Origin: Bacteroidales bacterium
GTDB lineage: Bacteria; Bacteroidota; Bacteroidia; Bacteroidales; PUMT01
Assembly (NCBI GenBank): GCA_007132225.1
Contig: SLPB01000079.1
Location: 1-35,328 of the forward strand
Length of the DNA stretch: 35,328 nt
Direction of reading: 5' to 3'
Position numbers and translations under genes: made by a program. Positions 1 to 7,538 of this stretch are shown piece after piece. The notes below the pieces were generated by a model. It was not told the DNA's origin and did no database searches. It was given only the letters and a program-made list of their open reading frames with translations. Within the stretch, counting starts at the first letter, position 1; each line of letters starts with the position of its first letter.

Positions 1-270
1 AAAAGTAAAGGCAATATCCGGTTCTTCATAAGTCCAAACTCATTAATAATCATTTCAATTTGTTATTCCTGTTTTATAATAAAACTCCAAAAGTACTACA
101 ATGAAGGTGATAAACTATACAACAAGGGATGTTAAAAATAGTTAAAGAAACCGGTCTAAATACTCTCACTTCTCTGTTCGAAAGGCAGATTTAAATTATT
201 TAACATAAGGAGTACTGCTCTCATGTTCAAATTGATAATCATTGAGCAGCCTGCTCAAAATCTCTCAGTT
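1..270. other. Left edge, no gene seen
   Basis: I see no convincing coding region here. A 21-codon ATG frame near 129-194 has no ribosome site and no recognisable content. The only clear structure is a 17-bp palindrome at 242-258 (TTGAGCAG, one C, CTGCTCAA), just downstream of the rsmG stop on the minus strand. It has no T-run, so it is not a standard terminator. Confidence 0.5.
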
Positions 271-912
271 TTAAGATGGTATATTCATGGAAGGTAAAAA
301 AATCAGGCTCTTGGTCCGAAAAAATTCTTCCCGGAAAAAACTACTGATGGCAATAATCCTGATCTTTTCCTCCCACCCGGCAAGTTCATCCTGAAGGTCT
401 CCCCCCTTTAGGCTGTAAATGCCATGAACACTCCTTGTGGACTGGTCCCTGATAAGCTTGCCTGCGGATAATTCAACCAGGCGGGAAAATGCACAAACTG
501 CACGGCTTATAATATAATGAAAACTTCCTGTGAAACTTTCCGCCCGGACATGTGCAACCGTTATATTGGTAAGATTCAGTTCCCTGGCAATATTTTCAAC
601 AACCTTTATCTTTTTCCCTGTGGAGTCGATCAGAGTGAAATATACCTCCGGATGCATAATTGCAAGGGGAATTCCCGGAAAACCACCGCCGGTTCCAACA
701 TCAAGTACAGTTTCCTTACCGGCAAAAGGGATAACTTTTGAGAGGCTGAGAGAATGTAAAATATGATTCAGATAAAGATTTGGAAGATCCTTCCTTGATA
801 TTACATTGATCCTTTCATTCCAGAAATTATAAAGCCCCGGCAGTTGTTCAAACCTTTCTTCGGCAAGTAAACTTATCCCGGGGAAATATCCGGAAATAGA
901 TTCAATCCCCAA
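271..912 (-). CDS. rsmG: 16S rRNA (guanine-N7) methyltransferase RsmG
   Basis: The 213-residue protein is an S-adenosylmethionine-dependent methyltransferase. The family makes m7G at G527 (E. coli numbering) in 16S rRNA, and loss of it gives low-level streptomycin resistance. The Rossmann motif I (VLDVGTGGGFPGIPLAI) is near residues 69-85, and the N-terminal NFWNERINVISRKD segment (about 29-42) matches the family. The acidic loop at the end of strand 2 (LIDSTGKK) follows at about 94-101. Length is normal. It is the last gene of a minus-strand group, starting 5 bp after the sigma-factor stop, so it is probably co-transcribed with the sigma factor and the glycosyltransferase upstream. No Shine-Dalgarno is evident, which is usual in Bacteroidota. 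Confidence 0.95.
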   Translation of the reverse strand: MGIESISGYFPGISLLAEERFEQLPGLYNFWNERINVISRKDLPNLYLNHILHSLSLSKVIPFAGKETVLDVGTGGGFPGIPLAIMHPEVYFTLIDSTGKKIKVVENIARELNLTNITVAHVRAESFTGSFHYIISRAVCAFSRLVELSAGKLIRDQSTRSVHGIYSLKGGDLQDELAGWEEKIRIIAISSFFREEFFRTKSLIFLPSMNIPS

Positions 913-917
913 AACTA

Positions 918-1517
918 TCAGAATTTAGGTGTGTTATTGCTAAAAACATTAAACAGTAAATCCCGGGCCCTGAAAAGCTGGGCCTTTACGGTTCCTATAG
1001 GAAGGTCCAGCTCTTTGGCAATCTCATCATAGGAATATTCCTTGAAATATCTAAGTTCGATCAGTTTCCTGTACCTTGGTTTTAGTTTTGACACTATATC
1101 CTTCATCATCTTAATCTTTTGATGATTAATCATTGCTTCTTCAGGATCCATGGAATCACACTGAATATGATGAGAGGGATCATCTTTATCTTCACTCTGG
1201 CTTTCAAAAGATAACGGTGTGCTTTTCTTCTTGCGCATAAAATCAATACAATTGTTTGTAGCAATTTTAAAAAGCCATGTGCTGAAGGCAAAGTTTGGTG
1301 CATACTGGTTTATGCTTTTAAAAGCTTTGCCAAATGCTTCAATAGTTAAATCTTCAGCGTCACTTGGATTATTAACCATCTTCAGCAGCATAAAATATAT
1401 TGCATCCCGATAGCGCTCAAGAAGCTCGGCATAAGATTTTTGATCACCTTTTGTAGCTTTCAGGACCAACTCATAATCATGCTGCGCCTTTTCAGAAAGA
1501 TTCTGGCTTATCTCCAT
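918..1517 (-). CDS. RNA polymerase sigma-70 factor, ECF-like
   Basis: The 199-residue protein has only sigma regions 2 and 4, as in extracytoplasmic-function factors. Region 2 covers about residues 28-96 (core-binding and -10 recognition, with the DAEDLTIEAF and FSTWLFKIATNNCIDFMRKKK segments). A loose acidic linker spans about 100-135. Region 4 covers about 139-190 and contains the helix-turn-helix YSYDEIAKELDLPIGTVKAQ. The ATG lies inside the end of the upstream glycosyltransferase gene (10-nt overlap), so translation is probably coupled. No anti-sigma gene lies next to it: the neighbours are a membrane glycosyltransferase and rsmG. It could therefore be a constitutive or growth-linked alternative sigma factor rather than a classic envelope-stress one; that is inference. 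Confidence 0.9.
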   Translation of the reverse strand: MEISQNLSEKAQHDYELVLKATKGDQKSYAELLERYRDAIYFMLLKMVNNPSDAEDLTIEAFGKAFKSINQYAPNFAFSTWLFKIATNNCIDFMRKKKSTPLSFESQSEDKDDPSHHIQCDSMDPEEAMINHQKIKMMKDIVSKLKPRYRKLIELRYFKEYSYDEIAKELDLPIGTVKAQLFRARDLLFNVFSNNTPKF

Positions 1518-2647
1518 CTACTTCTCTTTTGAAAAATTAAATTACTTGCCACACAGAAGGTATTAAACAGGAAAATGAAAATATCAAAGATAGGCGAAAA
1601 TAGTAATAAATTTTTTTCATTCAAACGGTTCATTCCTGAATTTAAAATTAAAACACTTGTGGTCAAACGTATTAAAAACAGACCAATTATGTATAATATA
1701 TATACCTGGCTAAATATCAGCATAATAAAAGAGATGTAAAAAAGAAGTCTGCTGATCATCTCCATCCCGAGCAAAAACCGGGTTGACCGTGAATAATGCA
1801 TACCGGTTGTCAGATGCCTTCTCTTTTGCCCGTACCATTCGGCCCAGCTTTCAGGGGGGACTGAACAGGTATGGGCAAGATGAGAAAACTCAACTTCGGT
1901 ATTCTCCTTTGAGGCGACCTGGTTAATAAAAAGGTCATCATCTCCCGATTCCAGCTTGAGATGCGAGGCAAAACCCTTATTTTCAAAAAAAAGAGAACGT
2001 TTATATGCAAGGTTTCTCCCTACTCCCATATAGGGAAACCCGGCAAGCGCAAATGATAAATATTGCAAGGCGATGAAAAATGTATCAAACCTTAATAACT
2101 TATTTAATAATCCTGGTTTTCTTTCATAGCTTCCATACCCGAGAACAATTTCATTTGGAGGCACAAAATGTTTTTGCATTTGTGATATCCAGAGCGGACT
2201 GGAGGGACGGCAATCAGCATCGGTAAGTAATAAATACTCATATAATGCCGATTTTATTCCTATAGTAAGTGCAAGTTTTTTACCGTGGGTGAATTTAACA
2301 TCTTTCTTAAGTATGGTGGATCTCAGATTACTATATTTCTCTTTAAGCCGGGCAAGAACCTCCTCTGTATGATCTTCAGAACAATCATTAACAACAATTA
2401 CCTCATAATCCGGGTAATCCTGCTCAAGGATGTAAGGAAGGTTATTCTCAAGATTATTTGCTTCATTCCTGGCACAGATAATGACAGACACCGGTTTCCC
2501 CGAACTTACTATAGTATCACTGTACCTGTGGATAGTTAACCGCAGGAAGAAGTACAAATAGTAAAACATCTGTACTGTAAAGGATAATAAAAAAATTCCG
2601 GCAACAACTATCCAGTAAATACCTGTCTGATCGATTTCAAAACTCAC
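1508..2647 (-). CDS. Membrane-anchored family 2 glycosyltransferase
   Basis: The 379-residue protein is an inverting GT-A glycosyltransferase of the GT2 type and transfers a sugar from a nucleotide-sugar donor; the acceptor is unknown. An N-terminal membrane segment lies at about 11-36. The catalytic domain begins at PVSVIICARNEANN (about 52-65). The DxD motif is D143/D145 (TDADC), the GDDD acidic motif is 235-238, and a QxxRH motif (QKRRH, 274-278) resembles the QxxRW of processive enzymes. Three to four hydrophobic segments follow after about residue 296. It is the first gene of the minus-strand group with the sigma factor and rsmG. A candidate promoter lies directly upstream (2670-2701). 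Cell-envelope polysaccharide or lipid glycosylation is a reasonable guess. Confidence 0.88.
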   Translation of the reverse strand: MSFEIDQTGIYWIVVAGIFLLSFTVQMFYYLYFFLRLTIHRYSDTIVSSGKPVSVIICARNEANNLENNLPYILEQDYPDYEVIVVNDCSEDHTEEVLARLKEKYSNLRSTILKKDVKFTHGKKLALTIGIKSALYEYLLLTDADCRPSSPLWISQMQKHFVPPNEIVLGYGSYERKPGLLNKLLRFDTFFIALQYLSFALAGFPYMGVGRNLAYKRSLFFENKGFASHLKLESGDDDLFINQVASKENTEVEFSHLAHTCSVPPESWAEWYGQKRRHLTTGMHYSRSTRFLLGMEMISRLLFYISFIMLIFSQVYILYIIGLFLIRLTTSVLILNSGMNRLNEKNLLLFSPIFDIFIFLFNTFCVASNLIFQKRSRWR

Positions 2648-2669
2648 ATCTGATTATTAAAAGGAATTG

Positions 2670-2701
2670 CAATTTTAATTAAGTTTTTAAACTTTATCAA
2701 A
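2670..2701 (-). promoter_or_regulatory. Candidate Bacteroidota promoter for GT2-sigma-rsmG
   Basis: Read on the minus strand, TTTG (2701-2698) is followed after exactly 20 bp by TAAAATTG (2677-2670), one mismatch from the TAnnTTTG consensus of the Bacteroidota housekeeping sigma factor. It ends 22 bp before the glycosyltransferase ATG. A perfect AAGTTT-TT-AAACTT palindrome (2681-2694) lies between the two boxes. Confidence 0.4.
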
Positions 2702-3019
2702 TCAATAACAAACTATTCCAATAATGAAGTGTCAGATAATAATATTTGAACAATTGATTATCTTTGGTATTTATTTGAGCACCTTCCAGCTACATAATTA
2801 CTGCTCAGCGTGTTATAATATTACAGCCAGGGTATTTACTTTCAAACTATGAATTACCAATGATTTTTTCTTTTCTTTTTTTGTCTGTTGTATACAAAAT
2901 AATAATCCTCCTCTTAATCCATAGTCAGTTAGCAACTTACTCTTGCAAATAAATTTTCCATGCCTGCATTTTCAAAATTTTGAGCAGTATATTATTTTTT
3001 AAATATAATCCGATAACCG
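2702..3019. other. Divergent intergenic region before tgt
   Basis: This AT-rich stretch has no convincing gene. A 42-codon ATG frame (2724-2852) has no ribosome site and no recognisable content. A plus-strand TATCTTTG (2759-2766) matches the -7 box but has no -33 box at the right distance, so the tgt promoter is unresolved. Confidence 0.4.
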
Positions 3020-4150
3020 ATGTTTTTTAAACTTGAAGTCAATGACCCGCATTCCAAAGCGAGAAAAGGAATTATATCCACTTGCAGCGGAAAAATAGAA
3101 ACCCCTGCATTTATGCCGGTGGGAACAGCCGGAAGTGTAAAGGGGATCAGTAAATATGAACTGGAAAATAAAATAAAAGCCAGCATTATCCTGGCAAATA
3201 CCTATCACCTCTATTTACGTCCCGGACTGGATACCATTCATAAGGCCGGCGGACTTCATAAATTCATAGGGTGGGAAAAACCTATATTGACCGACAGTGG
3301 CGGGTACCAGGTGCATTCACTTGCTGATAACAGAAAACTTTCCGAAGAAGGCGCCCTGTTCAGGTCACATATTGATGGGTCAAAACATAAATTCACTCCT
3401 GAGAATGTAATAGATATTCAACGAACCATAGGAGCTGATATAATAATGGCTTTTGATGAATGCACACCATGGCCATGTGATTACACATATGCGGAAAAAT
3501 CGATGAATCTAACCCACAGATGGCTTGAAAGAGGCTGGAAGAGATTTCAGGAAACAGAAAGTGTTTACGACAAGAAGCAATTCCTTTTTCCCATAGTACA
3601 GGGAAGCGTTTACAGTAATCTGAGAAAAAATTCGGCCGAATATATAAGCAATTTAGATGCTGACGGAAATGCTATCGGTGGACTTTCAGTGGGGGAACCG
3701 GCAGAGATAATGTATGAGATGGTTGATGAGGTGAATAAAATATTGCCAGAATCAAAACCACGATATCTTATGGGAGTGGGGACACCTGCCAATATACTGG
3801 AATGCATCTCACTTGGAGTAGATATGTTTGATTGCGTCATGCCTACAAGAAATGGCAGAAATGGTGGCATCTTCACATCGGAAGGTATTATCAATATAAA
3901 GAACCTTAAATGGAAAAATGATTTCTCGCCAATCGACCCGGCAGGAACAATTGATACGGGAACACAATATTCAAAAGCCTATTTACGTCATTTAATAGTT
4001 TCGGGCGAAATTCTTGGATCCGTCATTGCCAGCATTCAGAATCTCGAATTTTACACATCCCTTCTGGCCAGGGCCAGGGAAGAGATTTCCAGGGGGAATT
4101 TCCATGCGTGGAAAAATTTAACTATACCGCGTATAAGCAGAAAGTTATGA
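3020..4150 (+). CDS. tgt: tRNA-guanine(34) transglycosylase (Tgt)
   Basis: The 376-residue protein is a (beta/alpha)8 enzyme that swaps guanine-34 of GUN-anticodon tRNAs for a queuine precursor (preQ1 in bacteria). Visible landmarks are D92 in TDSGGYQV (general base), D146 in AFDEC, the GGLSVGEP substrate loop (220-227), and the nucleophile D271 in FDCVMPTRNGRNGG. The zinc-site region is odd. The CxCxxC of the E. coli/Zymomonas enzymes is replaced by residues without Cys (about 309-316), and the position of the zinc-ligand His in the usual IHNL motif is Q340 (SIQNLEFY). Length is normal. The stop codon overlaps the lptG start as ATGA, so the two genes are translationally coupled; this tgt-lptG order is common in Bacteroidota. 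Confidence 0.95.
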   Translation: MFFKLEVNDPHSKARKGIISTCSGKIETPAFMPVGTAGSVKGISKYELENKIKASIILANTYHLYLRPGLDTIHKAGGLHKFIGWEKPILTDSGGYQVHSLADNRKLSEEGALFRSHIDGSKHKFTPENVIDIQRTIGADIIMAFDECTPWPCDYTYAEKSMNLTHRWLERGWKRFQETESVYDKKQFLFPIVQGSVYSNLRKNSAEYISNLDADGNAIGGLSVGEPAEIMYEMVDEVNKILPESKPRYLMGVGTPANILECISLGVDMFDCVMPTRNGRNGGIFTSEGIINIKNLKWKNDFSPIDPAGTIDTGTQYSKAYLRHLIVSGEILGSVIASIQNLEFYTSLLARAREEISRGNFHAWKNLTIPRISRKL

Positions 4151-5241
4151 ATAAAGCCGGGCTTACAATACTGGACCGTTATATAATAAAAAAATTCCTG
4201 GGGACTTTTTTTTATTCTATACTTCTTATTGTCAGTATTGCAGTGATTTTTGATTTGGCCGAAAAACTGGATAACTTTATGGAGAAAGAAGCTCCCTGGA
4301 GAGCAGTCGTTTTTGATTATTATATGAATTTTATCCCCTATTTCGCCATACTTTTCAGTCCCCTCTTCACCTTTATTTCAGTTATATTTTTCACCTCAAA
4401 AATGGCTTATAACACTGAGATTATAGCGATCTTGAGCAGTGGAGTAAGTTTCAGGCGACTATTACGTCCATATTTCATCGGAGCCTTTATAATAGCAATT
4501 TTTGCTTTCCTGATGAGCGACATGGTTCTGCCCCGCTCAAATGAAAAAAGACTTGAATTTGAAGAACAATATTACCGGAGGCAACCCCCCAGGACAAATC
4601 TCAGGGATGTTCATAAGCAGATAATGCCAAATCTTTATATCTATTTTTCAAACTTCAGCCATTCTTCCAATATCGCTTATCATTTTTCTATTGAAAAATT
4701 CGAAGATAACAAACTGGTATCAAAAATTACATCAGACTATGCAAGCTACGATACAACAACCAATAAATGGACACTGAGGCAATACATTAAAAGAGATTTT
4801 GATGGAAACGGGCAAAGTATCAACAGAGGATCAAGCCTGGATACCACTTTGAATGTACATCCCTCTGAATTCAGCCGCCGGGAAAGTATAGTAGAAACAA
4901 TGAGCCTTAAACAACTGGATGAATTCATTGATCTGCAGCGTATGCAGGGAGCAGATAACATAGATTATTATCTTATTGAACGCTACAACCGCATATCATT
5001 TCCCTTTTCCACATTTATCCTTACCCTTATAGGGATGTCATTGTCGTCAAAAAAGGTGCGCGGAGGTATTGGTCTTCATATCGGACTTGGACTGCTGCTC
5101 AGTTTTTCATATATACTTTTTATGCGCTTCAGTACAATGTTTGCAATCAGCGGACTATTAAGTCCTTTTGTTGCAGTATGGATACCAAATGTAGTTTATG
5201 CCGGAATCGCCTATTTTTTGTACAGGTTAGCACCCAAATAG
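4147..5241 (+). CDS. LptF/LptG family lipopolysaccharide-export permease (LptG-like)
   Basis: The protein is a YjgP/YjgQ-family inner-membrane permease. With LptB it extracts LPS from the inner membrane and passes it to the LptC-A-D bridge. I use the ATG at 4147, which overlaps the tgt stop as ATGA and gives 364 residues starting MNKAGLTILDRYIIKKF, the usual LptG beginning. An upstream ATG at 4108 would add 13 residues inside tgt and is unlikely. Three membrane helices (about 18-36, 60-84, 105-128) are followed by a periplasmic beta-jellyroll (about 130-265) and three C-terminal helices, the normal layout and length. The partner permease in this window is at 24002-25486. Which is F and which is G rests on length and context only. 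Confidence 0.9.
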   Translation: MNKAGLTILDRYIIKKFLGTFFYSILLIVSIAVIFDLAEKLDNFMEKEAPWRAVVFDYYMNFIPYFAILFSPLFTFISVIFFTSKMAYNTEIIAILSSGVSFRRLLRPYFIGAFIIAIFAFLMSDMVLPRSNEKRLEFEEQYYRRQPPRTNLRDVHKQIMPNLYIYFSNFSHSSNIAYHFSIEKFEDNKLVSKITSDYASYDTTTNKWTLRQYIKRDFDGNGQSINRGSSLDTTLNVHPSEFSRRESIVETMSLKQLDEFIDLQRMQGADNIDYYLIERYNRISFPFSTFILTLIGMSLSSKKVRGGIGLHIGLGLLLSFSYILFMRFSTMFAISGLLSPFVAVWIPNVVYAGIAYFLYRLAPK

Positions 5242-5507
5242 GCTTTGGACCACAACAATAATTGCTATAGAGGTTTTTTCTTATACACAACAATAATGCA
5301 GGCAGGGTCCCATATTATTTTTCTTTGGTTTCAGATTAGTAATCAGATTACTAATCAACCTGCAAATAACATAATCTTTTGAAAACTTTTTTAATAAAAT
5401 TTGATTTCGTAATGTTGTATCCGAAATAAATAATGATTTAGTCCGAATGGACCATTAAATTTTTGCCGGAAACTGTCAATTAATGTTAATAACTTAATAA
5501 TTTATAT
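5242..5507. other. Intergenic region before the carboxyltransferase
   Basis: This 266-bp AT-rich gap has no coding frame. It contains a perfect 23-bp palindrome (5334-5356), listed separately. A near-match to the -7 promoter box (TA, three bases, TTTG) occurs near 5396-5404, but the spacing is wrong and I do not call it a promoter. No terminator for lptG is obvious. Confidence 0.4.
5334..5356. promoter_or_regulatory. Perfect 23-bp palindrome, candidate operator
   Basis: GATTAGTAATC (5334-5344), a single A, and its exact reverse complement GATTACTAATC (5346-5356). One centre base is too short for a good RNA hairpin loop and no T-run follows, so a DNA site for a dimeric regulator is more likely than a terminator. 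It lies 151 bp upstream of the carboxyltransferase start and 92 bp after the lptG stop. Confidence 0.55.
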
Positions 5508-7052
5508 ATGGGATTAAAAAGAAAAATCCTTGAATTGCACAAGAAAAGGGAGAAAGCCCTGAAAGGAGGAGGCGATAAGGCTATCGAAAAACAAACAGCC
5601 ATGGGGAAAATGACTGCCCGTGAACGTGTTATTTCCCTGTGCGATCCGGATTCATTCCACGAATACGATCTTTTCGTTGAGCATGAAGCCCGGGATTTTG
5701 ATATGGATAAAAAAATTCTGCATGGCGACGGCGTGATAATCGGAACAGGTACAATCTATGGTGCCCCGGTCTGTCTGTTTGCACAGGATTTTACTGTCGC
5801 CGGCGGCTCACTGGGAATGATGCATGCCCGCAAAATCACCAAGATTATGGATCATGCCCTTAAAATGAAGGTGCCCCTGATAGGTATAAATGATTCCGGG
5901 GGAGCCAGGATACAGGAAGGTGTAAATTCACTGGCCGGTTATGGAGAAATATTTTTCAGAAACACGCTTTCCTCGGGTGTCATACCTCAAATATCAGTAA
6001 TTCTGGGGCCTTGCGCCGGGGGAGCAGTTTATTCTCCCGCTCTTACGGATTATGTTTTCGTGGTGGATAAAATATCAAAAATGTTTATCACGGGCCCGGA
6101 AGTTATACGGACTGTTTTGGGAGAGGAAATTTCAATGGAAGACCTTGGGGGTGCACGTGTGCATAGTGAAATTACAGGAAATGCACACTTTTTTGCAAAA
6201 AGTGAGGCCGAATGTTTTGAGCAGATAAAAAAACTTATCTCTTTCATTCCATGGAATAATACTAAGAAAGCGAGAAAATTTGAGCCCAAAGAACCAAAGC
6301 CTGAATATAAAATCTCTGAAATTGTTCCCGGTGATCCTCGTCAGCCTTATGACGTAAGAGATGTTATCAAAGCAGTTGTGGATGATTCAGATTTCTTTGA
6401 AATCCAGGAATTATGGGCAGCCAATATAGTAATTGGCTATGGCAGGATGAATGGAGATACCATTGGATTTGTGGCAAACCAGCCTCTTGTTCTGGCCGGG
6501 GTTCTTGATGTTGATTCTTCCGACAAAGCTGCAAGGTTCATACGCTATTGTAATGCTTTCAATATTCCAATTATTACACTTGTTGACCTTCCCGGCTATC
6601 TTCCGGGTATTGACCAGGAACATGCAGGTGTAATAAGGCATGGTGCCAAACTTCTATACGCCTACAGCGAAGCTACGGTTCCCAAGATGACTGTCATTCT
6701 CAGGAAAGCCTACGGGGGTGGCTATATAGCTATGAGCTCCAGGCATTTGCGGGCTGATTTCGTATTTGCATGGCCAACTGCTGAAATAGCCGTTATGGGA
6801 CCCGAAGGTGCTGCAAACATAATTTTTCGAAAAGAAATTATGGAAGCCGAAGATCCGGATAAAATGCGAAAACAAAAGGTTAAGGAGTATAAGGATAAAT
6901 TTGCCAATCCATATGTTGCAGCAGCACGTGGATATGTTGATTCTGTAATTGAACCCGAGGAGACCAGGAAGCTGCTTCTTCATGCAATTGAAGTATCCGA
7001 TAATAAATCGGTATTCTTACCGCAGAAGAAACATGGAATTCCTCCATTCTGA
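5508..7052 (+). CDS. Acyl-CoA carboxyltransferase subunit (MmdA/PccB type)
   Basis: The 514-residue protein has the two crotonase-like halves of biotin-dependent carboxyltransferases. The N half has the oxyanion-hole motif GPCAGGAVYSPAL (168-180). The C half has DLPGYLPG (360-367), RHGAKLLYA (377-385) and KAYGGGYIAMSS (400-411). The C-terminal segment (WPTAEIAVMGPEGAANIIFRKEI, split at about 422-444) and the KKHGIPPF tail resemble methylmalonyl-CoA decarboxylase alpha subunits and transcarboxylase 12S subunits more than PccB. The residue matching the PccB specificity Asp (D422 in Streptomyces coelicolor) is I407. The substrate is probably propionyl-/methylmalonyl-CoA, but acetyl-CoA cannot be excluded. 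A biotin carrier gene follows 110 bp later. No biotin carboxylase or membrane decarboxylase beta subunit is in the window. Confidence 0.9.
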   Translation: MGLKRKILELHKKREKALKGGGDKAIEKQTAMGKMTARERVISLCDPDSFHEYDLFVEHEARDFDMDKKILHGDGVIIGTGTIYGAPVCLFAQDFTVAGGSLGMMHARKITKIMDHALKMKVPLIGINDSGGARIQEGVNSLAGYGEIFFRNTLSSGVIPQISVILGPCAGGAVYSPALTDYVFVVDKISKMFITGPEVIRTVLGEEISMEDLGGARVHSEITGNAHFFAKSEAECFEQIKKLISFIPWNNTKKARKFEPKEPKPEYKISEIVPGDPRQPYDVRDVIKAVVDDSDFFEIQELWAANIVIGYGRMNGDTIGFVANQPLVLAGVLDVDSSDKAARFIRYCNAFNIPIITLVDLPGYLPGIDQEHAGVIRHGAKLLYAYSEATVPKMTVILRKAYGGGYIAMSSRHLRADFVFAWPTAEIAVMGPEGAANIIFRKEIMEAEDPDKMRKQKVKEYKDKFANPYVAAARGYVDSVIEPEETRKLLLHAIEVSDNKSVFLPQKKHGIPPF

Positions 7053-7072
7053 AAATATTAAACTAATACCGG

Positions 7073-7102
7073 GCGGGCCTGTATCTACCAATGCAGGCCC
7101 GC
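7073..7102 (+). other. Intercistronic stem-loop
   Basis: GCGGGCCTGTA (7073-7083) pairs with TGCAGGCCCGC (7092-7102) over 11 bp with one G-T pair and an 8-nt loop. It is very GC-rich for this genome and lies between the carboxyltransferase and its biotin carrier. No T-run follows on either strand, so it is not a canonical terminator. An mRNA-processing or stabilising hairpin that sets unequal subunit amounts is possible. Confidence 0.6.
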
Positions 7103-7162
7103 AAATATTCAGGGCACAACGGGTAATATTCTTTCCGGTTAAATATTATAAGTTTATTAAAA

Positions 7163-7504
7163 ATGGAAAAAAGCGATTGTGAAGATAAGAAAATAAGGTG
7201 CAAGTCTCTTTTTATCGACGGCACTAAATACAGGACCACCCTGAACAAAAAGTATGAAAAAAGAAAACCATGGTCCAAACTTGAGAAAAATAAGATTATA
7301 TCGGTTATTCCGGGCACCATACTTAAAATTTATGTGACTGAGGGACAGTGTGTTAAGAAAGGTGACAATCTTATTGTCCTGGAAGCTATGAAGATGCTGA
7401 ATCTTATTAAAAGTCCACTGGAAGGGATTATTAAATCCATTAAACTTAAAGAGGGCGAAAAAGTGTCGAAAGGAAAACTTATGATTGAAATAGGTTATAC
7501 CTGA
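7163..7504 (+). CDS. Biotin carboxyl carrier protein (biotinyl domain)
   Basis: The 113-residue protein carries a C-terminal biotinyl/lipoyl beta-barrel (about 43-111). The classic biotinylation motif EAMKM is at 74-78, with K77 as the modified lysine, and the flanking SPLEGIIKSI (84-93) is typical. The N-terminal about 40 residues are Lys-rich, charged and unmatched to anything I recognise. It should carry the carboxybiotin used by the carboxyltransferase encoded just upstream. The 110-bp gap contains a strong hairpin. The gene converges on ispE. The ATG at 7163 is the first in frame with no strong ribosome site, and the N-terminus could be shorter. Confidence 0.85.
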   Translation: MEKSDCEDKKIRCKSLFIDGTKYRTTLNKKYEKRKPWSKLEKNKIISVIPGTILKIYVTEGQCVKKGDNLIVLEAMKMLNLIKSPLEGIIKSIKLKEGEKVSKGKLMIEIGYT

Positions 7505-7538
7505 ATTATTTACTGATGATTAGATTTATCTTTAATTT

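Noticed and set aside
517-766. Two plus-strand frames within rsmG
   Set aside because: They overlap the strongly conserved RsmG methyltransferase domain in antisense and have no own signals.
2724-2852. 42-codon frame in the GT2-tgt gap
   Set aside because: No ribosome site and no recognisable features; a run this long is expected by chance in AT-rich DNA.
6411-6983. Minus-strand frames inside the carboxyltransferase gene
   Set aside because: Shadow frames of a clearly coding, conserved gene; no start signals.
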